From positions 4,659,001-4,723,000 of the forward strand of contig NZ_LT629705.1 of assembly GCF_900103875.1 (NCBI RefSeq): 64,000 nt of DNA. The letters are read 5' to 3'. The first letter of the stretch is position 1. Every line of letters begins with the position of its first letter. Positions 45,641-54,471 of this stretch are shown here, piece after piece. A program made the translations under genes and the position numbers. This DNA comes from Pseudomonas arsenicoxydans. Its GTDB lineage: Bacteria > Pseudomonadota > Gammaproteobacteria > Pseudomonadales > Pseudomonadaceae. The notes beneath the pieces are model-generated. The model did not search any database. It had not been told where the DNA came from and saw nothing but the letters and a program-made list of their open reading frames with translations.

Positions 45641-46519
45641 TCACTTGGCCGCATACACGCGCTGAGCAAACTCGGCGATGGCATTGGCCATTTCACGAGG
45701 CTGTTCGGGCGCCATGGCATGCCCGGCGTTGGCGATGGTCTTGTGTTCGACCCGGTCGCCGAGCATCGATTTGAGAATATTCGGAATGACCACCGCGTCA
45801 TGCTGGCCCTGCAAGTCAAGGATCGGCACGGTTTTACCGGCAGACCAATAGAGCTCCACAGGCGTGGAATCCCGCGCATGGTCCTGGGCCTGGTGGGTCT
45901 TGTCATACCATCCACTCAGCCAGGCGCGCGGGTCATTGCCGGGCGCGAAAAATGCCTCTTTCAGATAATCGATACGCTTGGCCTCTGACAATGAATAATT
46001 ACCCGCGCCTTTGATAGCCTCGACCATGCGGCCGTAGGGTTTCTCGGATGAGCCCGCGGGAAACTTGCCAATCGACGCGGCGGCCAACACGATGCCATTG
46101 ACCAGGTCCGGGCGATCCACCGCCAGCACGCGCGCGGGCTGGCTGCCCCAGGCATGCCCGACCACCACCGAAGGTCCGGTCTTGGCCTTGTCCATCACCA
46201 AGGCCACATCGGCGGCGAAGTCATGCAGCGTCGGCGTGTCCATCGGCGCCTTGCTACCCTTGACCCCGCGTGGTTCAGGGCGGATCACGCGATAGCCGTC
46301 AGCGGCCAGGTAGCGTGCCACCTCGTCATAATCATTCGCGCCACGGCCCTTTGACGGCAGGATCACGATGACATGGCCCTTGCCCTGGTCCAGCGCCTCG
46401 ATGTGCACATTGCCCTTCTCGGCAACCAGTGTACGTACCGAATCATCGGCATTTCCCGGCAGGCTATAGGCAACGAGGCCAGCGACGATTAAAGATTGCA
46501 TGACGCGAGTGTAGTGCAT
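45641..46519 (-). CDS. Exported alpha/beta-hydrolase fold paralogue, Ala at nucleophile
   Basis: A 292-residue paralogue of the convergent gene at 44642-45526, with the same signal peptide type (L-P-G-N-A), I-R-P-E-P-R-G and N-A-G-H-A-M segments. The elbow again reads G-H-A-W-G with Ala123. An internal ATG six codons in would give a shorter signal. Its upstream region holds AATAATAA, a Crc/Hfq-like motif. It shares its control region with the divergent MFS gene. Confidence 0.87.
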   Translation of the reverse strand: MHYTRVMQSLIVAGLVAYSLPGNADDSVRTLVAEKGNVHIEALDQGKGHVIVILPSKGRGANDYDEVARYLAADGYRVIRPEPRGVKGSKAPMDTPTLHDFAADVALVMDKAKTGPSVVVGHAWGSQPARVLAVDRPDLVNGIVLAAASIGKFPAGSSEKPYGRMVEAIKGAGNYSLSEAKRIDYLKEAFFAPGNDPRAWLSGWYDKTHQAQDHARDSTPVELYWSAGKTVPILDLQGQHDAVVIPNILKSMLGDRVEHKTIANAGHAMAPEQPREMANAIAEFAQRVYAAK

Positions 46520-46531
46520 GGGATGAGCCTT

Positions 46532-46539
46532 TTATTATT
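46532..46539 (-). promoter_or_regulatory. Crc/Hfq-like A-rich motif before hydrolase paralogue
   Basis: On the minus strand this reads AATAATAA, a perfect AAnAAnAA match, 12 bases before the start codon and next to an AAAAGG ribosome site. Confidence 0.5.
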
Positions 46540-46739
46540 GGTGTGAACCCTCAGGTTTATGCACGGGGAAGAAAATAACCAATACCTATATCTCATGATT
46601 TTCAATGCTTGTCGGGCATGGCCCCAGCCCCGTACTGAACGCCCTCCAAGGCCCATGCTCTGCCGTTATGGACACCTATGGTTTAAAGGTCTTGGCGCAC
46701 ACATGAACGCCGGCCATATGCTTCCTGGCTCCTGATTAC

Positions 46740-46747
46740 AACAATAA
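46740..46747 (+). promoter_or_regulatory. Crc/Hfq-like A-rich motif at the MFS transporter start
   Basis: AACAATAA is a perfect AAnAAnAA match that abuts the GGAG ribosome site of the MFS gene, the classic position for Hfq-Crc translational repression. Confidence 0.55.
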
Positions 46748-46756
46748 TGGAGCCCC

Positions 46757-48052
46757 ATGAATACACTCACCGCCGGTCAAGTAACAACGCAGGAGGCCCT
46801 CGTATCCAGCGCCTGTCGCAAAGCCGCGATAAGGCTTATCCCCCTGCTCGCCATCGCGTACTTCTTCAATTATCTGGACAGAACCAACGTCGGATTCGCG
46901 TCGTTGACCATGAATGACGATCTGGGGCTTACCGCCTCCCAATTCGGTTTTGCAGCCGGCATTTTTTATGTCGGTTACTGCCTCTTCGAGGTACCCAGCA
47001 ACCTGGCGCTTTATCGCTTCGGCGCGCGGCGATGGCTGGCAAGGATTATGATCACCTGGGGGCTGTTCTCCGCCTCCACAGCGTTGGCGCAAGGGCCTTT
47101 CAGTTATTCCGTAATCCGCCTGCTGGCCGGCATTGCAGAAGCCGGCTTTTTCCCCGGTGTGATCTTCTTCCTGTCGCTGTGGTTCCCCATCCAGTATCGG
47201 ACGCGCGTCATGGCCTGGTTTCTGTTCGCCATTCCGGTGTCTTCGGTACTCGGCGGGCCACTCTCTGCCGCAATGCTGGGCATGGATGGTGTTTGGGGTT
47301 ACCGCGGCTGGCAGTGGCTGCTGGTGCTGCAAGGCCTGCCGGCCTGCGTGCTGGGCGTGATGTGCCTGAAAATGCTGGCCGACAAACCTGCCGACGCGAA
47401 ATGGCTGACCGTGCAGGAGCGCCAAGCGTTGCAATCATCCCTCGATGCCGAGCATGAGTCGAAGGGCTCACACAGCTTTCACGAGTCCATCAAGGACGTC
47501 CGGGTATGGCTGCTGGCGGCCATTCTGTTCAGCTATATCATTGGCATCCTCGGTATCGGCGTCTGGTTGCCGCAAATCCTCAAGACCCACTCTCTGACCA
47601 CCATGCAGATCGGCTGGGTGTCGGCCATCCCCTATTTGATTGCCAGTGTCGCCATGCTGCTGTGGGCCAAAGTGCTAGCACGCAAGCGACGTTATGTCCT
47701 GCACTTGGCCATTACATGCGCCACGGGAGCGGCCGGTTTTATCTTTTCCGTGGTCTACAGTGACTTGGTTCCGGCACTGATTGGCCTGACTGTCGCACTG
47801 ATCGGGCTCAGCTCGGTACGTACCTGTTTCTACAGCATTCCATCGACTTTCCTGAGCAAACAGGCGGCAGCCGGTGGCATTGCGTTCATTAACGCGGTCG
47901 GCAGCCTTGGCGGTTTAGTGGGGCCGTACGCAGTCGGTTGGCTCAAGGACGTCACGCACTCATTCAACGCGGGGCTCATTGCGATGGCCACGATGTTGTG
48001 TGTCGCAACGGTGTTGACATTGATTCTGCGCTACGTGGTCAAAGAAGCCTGA
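46757..48052 (+). CDS. MFS transporter, anion:cation symporter (ACS) family
   Basis: A 431-residue transporter with 12 predicted helices. The N-terminal F-N-Y-L-D-R-T-N-V-G-F-A and the D-L-G-L-T-A-S-Q-F-G motif mark the ACS family (phthalate, tartrate, hydroxyphenylacetate, glucarate carriers). It probably imports an organic anion related to the catabolic cluster. GGAG lies five bases upstream. It is divergent from the hydrolase paralogue. Confidence 0.93.
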   Translation: MNTLTAGQVTTQEALVSSACRKAAIRLIPLLAIAYFFNYLDRTNVGFASLTMNDDLGLTASQFGFAAGIFYVGYCLFEVPSNLALYRFGARRWLARIMITWGLFSASTALAQGPFSYSVIRLLAGIAEAGFFPGVIFFLSLWFPIQYRTRVMAWFLFAIPVSSVLGGPLSAAMLGMDGVWGYRGWQWLLVLQGLPACVLGVMCLKMLADKPADAKWLTVQERQALQSSLDAEHESKGSHSFHESIKDVRVWLLAAILFSYIIGILGIGVWLPQILKTHSLTTMQIGWVSAIPYLIASVAMLLWAKVLARKRRYVLHLAITCATGAAGFIFSVVYSDLVPALIGLTVALIGLSSVRTCFYSIPSTFLSKQAAAGGIAFINAVGSLGGLVGPYAVGWLKDVTHSFNAGLIAMATMLCVATVLTLILRYVVKEA

Positions 48053-48061
48053 CGCAACATG

Positions 48062-48096
48062 GCCCCGGCGGGCTTCGTCAGTTGCCGGGGCTTTTC
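48062..48096 (+). terminator. Intrinsic terminator after MFS gene
   Basis: Stem GCCCCGGC (48062-48069) with GCCGGGGC (48084-48091) and a TTTT tail, directly after the MFS stop. Confidence 0.88.
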
Positions 48097-48299
48097 GTCA
48101 GTTAGGGTGAAATGTTTTCTGGAGATCCGGACAGCCTCTGAGAAACTCTACCAATAGACGCAAACTCAGCGACGCTCAAGCAAGGTCGCTGACAGCGCCA
48201 GGCAAGCACACCGATGGCGAGGTCCTTGGCGAAAGCGGGACACTCCGTTCTGCTCAAGCCAAGGGAGTCGTCAGCTTCGGCTCCATCAACAAAAAAGCA

Positions 48300-49325
48300 T
48301 CAATGAATCACCAAGGGCAACGTCACTACAAATTCGCTTCCCTGCCCTTCCCCCGCACTGAAGCCGGTCACCGTGCCGCCGTGGGCTTCGATCAACTCGC
48401 GCACCACCGTCAGACCGATGCCCAGGCCTGCCCCGTTGAATCCGACCGCATGCACGTCCTGTACAAATGGCTCAAAGATGAATGGCAATGCCTTGGAAGT
48501 TATACCGATGCCGGTATCGCGGATGCGAATTTCCAGCAGATCGGCTTCGGCGGTGACTGTAAAAATGACTTCGCCATCCGCCGGTGTGTACTTGGCTGCG
48601 TTGCCCAGCAGATTGCCAAGAATTTGAGTGAGGCGTGTCGGATCGCCATTCATCATTAGCGCACGCTCAGGCAGTTGCGAGCTGAAATGCAAGTTGTGAG
48701 CGATCATGACCGGGGTACAGATGTCGATGGCCTCATGGATGATCTGAGCCATATCGACAAGGTGGCAATCAAGGCGAAACTTGCCGGTGCTGGCACGGGA
48801 GATGTCGAGCAAGTCTTCCACCAATCGGGACATCTGCTTGACCTGACCTTCAATCAACATCTGCATGCGGGGCAGTTCTTCGCTAGGTACCCGTACCAGC
48901 CGCCCAGCAATCATGCTGATGGGCGTCAGAGGATTTCGCAGCTCGTGGGCCACCTGGTTGAGGAAGTTGCGTTGTTGCTCCAGCGCCTGTTCCGCTGCGA
49001 CCTGCAGGTCTTGGGCGCTAAGCGCGGCGATCACCAACTGTTCATTGGCTTCGCGCATCTCCAGGTACATTTGCTGCTCTGACTGAGCGATTTTCGGACC
49101 TTCAGCATCCGACTGTGCCGACAGGATGGCCAGCACCAACTGCTGGTTGGCTTCGATCAGTTGCTCGACCTGCTGGCTATCGACGAGCTGGGTATTCGCT
49201 TGGTTGAGTTCCCTATGCACCGCTGCGAGTACCGCGCGCGCCGCGACCGTTTTCTGGCCGAGCAGGAACAGTTCGCGTGCAGCAGTGGCTATCGCTTTCT
49301 CATTCTTGCCGTCGGCCTCACTCAT
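48300..49325 (-). CDS. Soluble sensor histidine kinase linked to KaiC-like ATPase
   Basis: A 341-residue cytoplasmic kinase with no membrane helix. Residues 1-115 are helical and contain an internal repeat, E-A-N-Q-Q-L-V-L-A-I-L-S-A-Q (58-71) and E-A-N-E-Q-L-V-I-A-A-L-S-A-Q (92-105). The H-box A-H-E-L-R-N-P has His127, then N-box N-L-L-G-N-A-A-K-Y, D-T-G-I-G-I and G-A-G-L-G-I-G-L ATP lids. The partner response regulator is not in this window. The ATG at 49325 is used because the longer frame runs into the KaiC-like gene. It lies ten bases after that gene. Confidence 0.92.
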   Translation of the reverse strand: MSEADGKNEKAIATAARELFLLGQKTVAARAVLAAVHRELNQANTQLVDSQQVEQLIEANQQLVLAILSAQSDAEGPKIAQSEQQMYLEMREANEQLVIAALSAQDLQVAAEQALEQQRNFLNQVAHELRNPLTPISMIAGRLVRVPSEELPRMQMLIEGQVKQMSRLVEDLLDISRASTGKFRLDCHLVDMAQIIHEAIDICTPVMIAHNLHFSSQLPERALMMNGDPTRLTQILGNLLGNAAKYTPADGEVIFTVTAEADLLEIRIRDTGIGITSKALPFIFEPFVQDVHAVGFNGAGLGIGLTVVRELIEAHGGTVTGFSAGEGQGSEFVVTLPLVIH

Positions 49326-49335
49326 GATAGTGCGC

Positions 49336-50796
49336 TCATCCTTCGACTGTGCCCAAACGCTGCTGAGTCGGGCGTCCCCCAAGTAATCCTTCTTTATCCG
49401 GCAACATTTCGCCGATCTGCAAGCCGTCATTGTCGATGCTGTACAGCCGCAGTTCATCGGAGTGAGCGCTGGCCCGAACCTTGACCACGGCCATGATGCG
49501 CAACAAGCGGCTCTGCACTTCAATGTAGCGCTGGACGATGATTGCGTCAGTGAGAAAAGCGGTGCCGTAAGGACTGAAACGCAGGTCGGTGTAGCGGTCT
49601 TCCAGCTCGGAGGTCAACAACACGCTGACGCCCGCGCGGGTCAGTGCCGTGACCATGCGTGACAACGACTCGCGAAAGTCTTCGCGAAAGGTCGGTGCCA
49701 GCGCCAGTTCAAAGCCGGACAACGAATCGATGACCACGCGGGTCGCCTTCAGGCGGTCGATCTCGCTCAGCAACAACTGCACGATTTCGTCGATGGACAA
49801 GTCCAGTGCACGGCTGTCAACCAGCCCCACTTGGCCGCTGCGAATAAGGCCTGCGAGAGTGGCGTTCTGGGAATGATTGGGCCGTTGCTCGAAGACCGCG
49901 ATCACGCCGGTTTCACCATTGCGCGCGCCTTCGGCCAGGAACGTGGCTGCCAGAATGCTCTTGCCCGAGCCCGAGGGGCCGGCCACCAGCAAGGAGTAGC
50001 CACGGGGCAAACCGCCGCCGAGCATCTCGTCGAGTTGCGGCACGCCCATTTTCAGGCGTTTGATCGGGAACTCCAGTGGCGTCTCGACCGGTTTGATGAC
50101 AGCCGGTGCAAAGACCTTGATCCCTGACGTGGCGATGCGGAAGGTGTGCAGGCCTGGCAGCGTTGGCTGGCCGCGCATCTTCATGATTTCCATCTTGCGC
50201 ACCATGGAGTTGCGCTGAACGCTCTGGCGCAGCCAGATCAGGCCATCGGCGACGGTGAAAATCGGGTTGGTGTCAGTCTCGTTGAAATATTCGCCAATCA
50301 GGAAGGTCGTCGCCTGCCAGGTGGTCATCAACATGCCCAGCTGCTGAACGAACTGCGGCAGGTTGTTATTGGGGTTGTCCTGGGTCTGGCTGGCCAGCAC
50401 CACGGAGCGGAATGAGTCGACGAACACCAGCGACGGCGAGTACGCCTCGACCTCGGCGACGATGCGCCGCAGCACTTCGTCCAGATCCCCGGCCAGGGTG
50501 TCATTGGCCAAGTTGATGTAGCGAATCGACTGGTTGATCGCTTCGTTGTCGAAAAAATCGAATTGCTGCTGATAACGCAGCATTTTCAACGGCGGCTCGC
50601 CCAGCACGGTAAAGAACAGCGCCGGACGCTCAGGCGTCGCAAGGGCGAACATCATTTGATGCGCCAGAGTGGTTTTGCCACAGCCAGGGGGGCCGGCAAT
50701 CAAGTTGAACGAAAACTCCGGCAATCCTCCGCCGAGCACCTCGTCCAGTCCTGGCACGCCGGTGGCCAGGCGGTTGATAGTCACTTTGGTGTTCAT
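49336..50796 (-). CDS. KaiC-like double RecA-domain ATPase
   Basis: A 486-residue KaiC/RadA-superfamily protein with two RecA domains: Walker A G-P-P-G-C-G-K-T-T (35-43) and G-P-S-G-S-G-K-S (273-280), Walker B L-V-F-V-D-S (about 123-128) and V-V-I-D-S-L-S (about 353-359). Compared with cyanobacterial KaiC as I recall it, the paired catalytic Glu is L-G-E in the first domain and F-E-Q in the second, and the phosphorylated Ser-Thr pair aligns with A-F, so clock-type phosphorylation is unlikely. It probably signals with the adjacent kinase. The start overlaps the upstream gene by ATGA. Confidence 0.92.
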   Translation of the reverse strand: MNTKVTINRLATGVPGLDEVLGGGLPEFSFNLIAGPPGCGKTTLAHQMMFALATPERPALFFTVLGEPPLKMLRYQQQFDFFDNEAINQSIRYINLANDTLAGDLDEVLRRIVAEVEAYSPSLVFVDSFRSVVLASQTQDNPNNNLPQFVQQLGMLMTTWQATTFLIGEYFNETDTNPIFTVADGLIWLRQSVQRNSMVRKMEIMKMRGQPTLPGLHTFRIATSGIKVFAPAVIKPVETPLEFPIKRLKMGVPQLDEMLGGGLPRGYSLLVAGPSGSGKSILAATFLAEGARNGETGVIAVFEQRPNHSQNATLAGLIRSGQVGLVDSRALDLSIDEIVQLLLSEIDRLKATRVVIDSLSGFELALAPTFREDFRESLSRMVTALTRAGVSVLLTSELEDRYTDLRFSPYGTAFLTDAIIVQRYIEVQSRLLRIMAVVKVRASAHSDELRLYSIDNDGLQIGEMLPDKEGLLGGRPTQQRLGTVEG

Positions 50797-51227
50797 GGCG
50801 ATTTTTCCTGCGCAGATATGTCGCTCAAAAAAGGTTCCAACACGCCACGAAGCAAACGTGCGGTGAGCGAGGGCCCAATCAGCTTGGTCAGCAGCTCGTA
50901 ATAGGTCATCAGCAACACTTCACCGAACAACAAGGCGTCGGTGTCACTTTGCTCAACGAGTATGGACATGAGGGCTGCCGGAGCTTGGGAAGCGAGCACA
51001 CGGTCTGCGCTGCCGACCAGGCGCGCCTGGTGGTTGGCGCAAAGATGAAGGCTGCGGCGAAAAAGTGCGGCAACCCCCTGCTGGCCGATGATAGGCGTTA
51101 GGGCTTTATCCATATCCTGCAAAGTCAAGACAATCGCGTTAGCGATCCTTGCAGTATCAGCATTAGGGCCAACCCGATGCGCCAGAGAAGCTACGATCTG
51201 GCGGCTCTCTTCGTTTAGCGCGGACAT
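50793..51227 (-). CDS. Small helical protein, first gene of the KaiC-like operon
   Basis: A 144-residue protein with no signal peptide or clear motif. It is mostly helical with a conserved-looking core (L-H-L-C-A-N-H, V-L-L-M-T-Y-Y-E-L-L, L-G-P-like turns, R-L-L-R-G-V-L-E-P-F). It is not KaiB- or KaiA-like. Its TGA overlaps the KaiC-like ATG by four bases, so it is likely a partner made in proportion to the ATPase. The ATG at 51227 begins a well-behaved helix; the upstream frame to 51338 is less protein-like. Confidence 0.75.
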   Translation of the reverse strand: MSALNEESRQIVASLAHRVGPNADTARIANAIVLTLQDMDKALTPIIGQQGVAALFRRSLHLCANHQARLVGSADRVLASQAPAALMSILVEQSDTDALLFGEVLLMTYYELLTKLIGPSLTARLLRGVLEPFLSDISAQEKSP

Positions 51228-51419
51228 GGCTAACTGATTTCTGATGGATTGGTATTGATAGTACACCCTCACCGAGTCGTAGAGATTCGAATGGACATTG
51301 GACTTGAGACTAATGCCACCTGTGACGTGACAACCCAATCTGGATCATCCGGACCACTGTTACATAGATACCGGCCAAAGCGTCATTCATAAATGATCCA
51401 CCGGTGGAAAAACCGGTTT

Positions 51420-51638
51420 CTACTCGGAAACAGCGGGGTTATTTCGCGAAGGTTGCGCTGACTCGTTGATGAACGAATTCCAGGCTGCATAGGCCGCACA
51501 ATGTCGTTGGCTTGCCAGCGCCCAACGCTCGCCGGTCGTCTCACGACTCGAAACCAACATCATCATGTCAGTGGTTGCCGCGTCGAGTTCTATCAGGAAT
51601 TGATGGGATTTAAATCGAAAATCATCGGTGCTGTGCAT
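51420..51638 (-). CDS. Small protein of unknown function
   Basis: A 72-residue protein starting M-H-S-T-D-D-F-R-F-K-S, with a helix (Q-F-L-I-E-L-D-A-A-T-T-D-M-M-M-L) and an H-C-A-A-Y-A-A-W segment. No family is recognised. A GGCGGA ribosome site lies seven bases before the ATG, and codon use matches neighbours. An extended frame to 51737 is possible but has no better site. It is separated from the KaiC-like operon by 192 bases. Confidence 0.6.
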   Translation of the reverse strand: MHSTDDFRFKSHQFLIELDAATTDMMMLVSSRETTGERWALASQRHCAAYAAWNSFINESAQPSRNNPAVSE

Positions 51639-52017
51639 CTCGTTCCGCCAAAATGGGGCTGATTCGAAATTACGAATCTTTATACCCATCCTACTCATCG
51701 ACACCACATTGCCGGGTTCGATCCGTACCCTCGACAATCGGTTGAGCGAATGCTTCTGCGGTAGTCGTGAAAGCGGCGACGGATGTCAGTCCTCAGCATC
51801 GCTGCACTGCCGGCAAGACAGCGCGACAAATCAGGCCGATGCCGGACAAAAAAGCGCCGGTTGGCTGCCTTATGCCACGCTGATTGCGGGTGTACTGGTG
51901 GTGTACGGTTGCCATCAACTGGTAGCCTGAGCGACCTTGCCTGCAGGTCGCTGATGGATCATCGGGGCGCAACGACGCCTCGATGATCACTGCGCCCCTC
52001 TATCAATCAAGACGACG
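51639..52017. other. Intergenic region, no convincing gene
   Basis: About 380 bases before folD. A plus-strand frame (51628-51930) ends in a hydrophobic 20-residue segment (Y-A-T-L-I-A-G-V-L-V-V-Y-G) but has no ribosome site and overlaps the start of the small minus-strand gene; I do not call it. Confidence 0.4.
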
Positions 52018-52950
52018 GTGACTCTTTTGATCAGCACCACCCCCGCTCTTGCCCGCGTTATCGACGGCAAAGCCATCTCTGCCCAGGTTCTCGACGAAGT
52101 TCGAGAAGAGATTCTGGTCCTGGCCGGACAGCAGATTTACCCCGCCCTGGCCGTGCTGCTCGTCGGTGAAGACCCGGCCAGCGAGGTCTACGTACGCAAC
52201 AAACTGCTGCGGGCCAAGGACGTCGGTATCCGCTCCCTTGAATACCGTCTGCCGGAAACCGCCAGCCAGGCGCAAGTGCTGGAACTGATTGCGCAACTGA
52301 ATGCCGATGCCACGGTAAACGGCATCCTCGTGCAGCTGCCATTGCCGGCGCATATTGACGAAGGCGCGGTAATCCATGCCATTGATCCGATCAAGGACGT
52401 GGACGGCTTTCATCGGGAAAACGTCGGCGGCCTGGTGCAAGGAATCGAAGTCCTCACACCCTGCACGCCCAGTGGCTGCATGCGCCTGCTGCACGAAACC
52501 TGCGGTGATTTGAGCGGCTTGCACGCTGTGGTCATCGGCCGCTCGAACATTGTCGGCAAACCCATGGCGACCTTGTTGTTGCAGGCCAATTGCTCGGTCA
52601 GCGTGGTGCACTCGCGCAGTGTCGATGCACCGGCGTTATGCAGGTTGGCGGACATCGTGGTCGCGGCGGTGGGTCGTCCTGAGATGATCGACGCCAGCTG
52701 GCTCAAACCCGGGGCGGTGGTGATCGACGTCGGCATCAATCGCATTGCCAGTGAGTCCGGCAACCGGCTGGTAGGCGATGTCGATTACGCCAGTGCGCGT
52801 ACAGTGGCCAGCGCGATCACGCCGGTACCCGGTGGGGTCGGGCCGATGACCATTGCGTATCTGCTGAAGAACACCCTGATCGCCAGTCAATTGCAACGTG
52901 CCGCCGAGGCGCGGGAACAACAGGCGAACAAAGTTGCCGTGACTATCTGA
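52018..52950 (+). CDS. folD: Bifunctional methylene-THF dehydrogenase/cyclohydrolase FolD
   Basis: A 310-residue FolD that converts 5,10-methylene-THF to 10-formyl-THF with NADP. The catalytic Y-V-R-N-K (Tyr58, Lys62), the Q-L-P-L-P motif, the D-V-D-G-F segment, [12 protein letters not shown] for NADP and [11 protein letters not shown] all match the family. The GTG at 52018 is poorly supported by its ribosome site, but the N-terminus before V-I-D-G-K is variable. It is probably a second copy, given its neighbours. Confidence 0.9.
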   Translation: MTLLISTTPALARVIDGKAISAQVLDEVREEILVLAGQQIYPALAVLLVGEDPASEVYVRNKLLRAKDVGIRSLEYRLPETASQAQVLELIAQLNADATVNGILVQLPLPAHIDEGAVIHAIDPIKDVDGFHRENVGGLVQGIEVLTPCTPSGCMRLLHETCGDLSGLHAVVIGRSNIVGKPMATLLLQANCSVSVVHSRSVDAPALCRLADIVVAAVGRPEMIDASWLKPGAVVIDVGINRIASESGNRLVGDVDYASARTVASAITPVPGGVGPMTIAYLLKNTLIASQLQRAAEAREQQANKVAVTI

Positions 52951-52961
52951 GCAGCACGAAA

Positions 52962-52985
52962 ACGGCCCACGCGGAGGTGGGCCGT
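52962..52985 (+). terminator. GC hairpin after folD, possible terminator
   Basis: Stem ACGGCCCAC / GTGGGCCGT with a six-base loop. No T-run follows, so it may be a weak terminator or an RNA-stabilising hairpin. Confidence 0.4.
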
Positions 52986-53202
52986 GTCAGTCAACATTAA
53001 CCCACGCTGACCTTTGCACACTCGGCAACACAGAATTGTCATCAAACCGATTGATCGCTTTCTAACCGAAGGCGCATGCTAGAGAGCTCGCCTTAGTCTT
53101 ATATCATTCCGAATGATAGTTACCTTTGCCTCATTCGATTCGTGAGATACACCCTCCCCCGAGCATCATCCGCCCATTCTCAATACATTGGCGGATGCAT
53201 CC

Positions 53203-54456
53203 ATGGAACAGTCACTCAAACATTTGCGCTTCCCGTTGGCCTTGCTGGCCGTACTGGTGATGAGCGCCTGCGGCAAGGCCCCGGAGTCTGCCGCCACCAT
53301 GCCCGCGGCCAAAGTCAGTGTCGCGAAGGTGCTGGAACAACCGGTCAACGAGTGGGACGAATTCACCGGGCGTCTTGAAGCGCCGGAAACCGTAGAAATT
53401 CGTCCACGGGTCTCGGGCCAGATCGATGACGTGGCCTTCACTGAAGGCGCACTGGTCAAGAAAGGCGACTTGCTGTTCCAGATCGACCCGCGTCCGTTCC
53501 AGGCTGAGGTCCGCCGCCTTGAAGCCCTGGTTGCCCAGGCTCGCGCCAATGCCAACCGCAGCGACAACGAAGCCCAGCGTGGCGAACGCCTGCGGACCAG
53601 CAACGCGATCTCCGCCGAACTGGCCGATTCGCGCACCAGTGCCGCACAAGAAGCCCGCGCCGCCGTCGGCGCCCTTCAGGCGCAACTGGATCTGGCCAAA
53701 CTGAACCTGAGTTTCACCCGCGTCACCGCGCCAATCAGCGGTCGCGTCAGCCGTGCGGAAATCACCGCCGGCAACCTGGTCACCGCCGACACCACCGCGC
53801 TTACCAGCGTTGTTTCCACCGACAAGGTCTACGCCTACTTCGACGCTGACGAACGTGTGTTCCTCAAGTACACCCAGCTCGCTCGCCAGGGCAAACGCGG
53901 TGCAACCACTCCGGTTTACCTCGGCCTGTCCAACGAAGACGGCAACCCGCACCAGGGTGTGATGAACTTCGTCGACAACCAGGTCAATCCGAAAACCGGC
54001 ACCATCCGTGGTCGCGCCGTGTTCGACAACACCGACGGCACTTACACCCCGGGCCTTTATGCCCGTCTGAAACTGGTTGGCAGCGGCACCTACTCCGCCG
54101 TGCTGATCAACGATGAAGCGGTCGGTACCGACCTGGGCAAGAAGTTCGTACTGGTGATGGATGCCGACAACAAGACGGCCTATCGCGCGGTCGAGCTCGG
54201 TCCGAAGATCGAAGGCTTGCGCATCGTGCGCAGCGGCCTGAACAAGGATGACACCGTCATCGTCAAGGGTCTGCAACGGGTTCGCCCTGGCTCGCCGGTC
54301 ACCCCCGAAGTGATCCCGATGGCCAGCGAACAAACCCTCGCGGCACTCGCACAACAACGACAAGCGCTGGAAGCCAGCAACCTGCCCCAAGTCGCACCTG
54401 CCAAGGTCGCGCCGGGCACGGTCGTGAAACTGGCTGCTGCGACTCCACGCGGTTAA
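53203..54456 (+). CDS. RND efflux periplasmic adaptor (MexP/MexE-type lipoprotein)
   Basis: A 417-residue membrane-fusion lipoprotein with lipobox V-M-S-A-C (Cys23), a lipoyl half (V-E-I-R-P-R-V-S-G-Q-I), a coiled-coil hairpin (about 100-165), second lipoyl half (A-P-I-S-G-R-V-S-R-A) and a C-terminal barrel. It joins the RND pump to the outer-membrane channel. The ATG at 53203 is chosen; the TTG at 53188 adds nothing signal-like. It is 15 bases before the pump gene, so the three pump genes form an operon. No regulator is adjacent. Confidence 0.93.
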   Translation: MEQSLKHLRFPLALLAVLVMSACGKAPESAATMPAAKVSVAKVLEQPVNEWDEFTGRLEAPETVEIRPRVSGQIDDVAFTEGALVKKGDLLFQIDPRPFQAEVRRLEALVAQARANANRSDNEAQRGERLRTSNAISAELADSRTSAAQEARAAVGALQAQLDLAKLNLSFTRVTAPISGRVSRAEITAGNLVTADTTALTSVVSTDKVYAYFDADERVFLKYTQLARQGKRGATTPVYLGLSNEDGNPHQGVMNFVDNQVNPKTGTIRGRAVFDNTDGTYTPGLYARLKLVGSGTYSAVLINDEAVGTDLGKKFVLVMDADNKTAYRAVELGPKIEGLRIVRSGLNKDDTVIVKGLQRVRPGSPVTPEVIPMASEQTLAALAQQRQALEASNLPQVAPAKVAPGTVVKLAAATPRG

Positions 54457-54471
54457 GGGACGACAACTCCG

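Noticed and set aside
48300..51227. A circadian clock like cyanobacterial KaiABC
   Set aside because: No KaiA or KaiB is seen and the phosphosite pair is not conserved; called a KaiC-like signalling module instead.
51628..51930. Plus-strand open frame ending in a hydrophobic segment
   Set aside because: It overlaps the small minus-strand gene start, has no ribosome site and its first half is Cys/Ser-rich noise.
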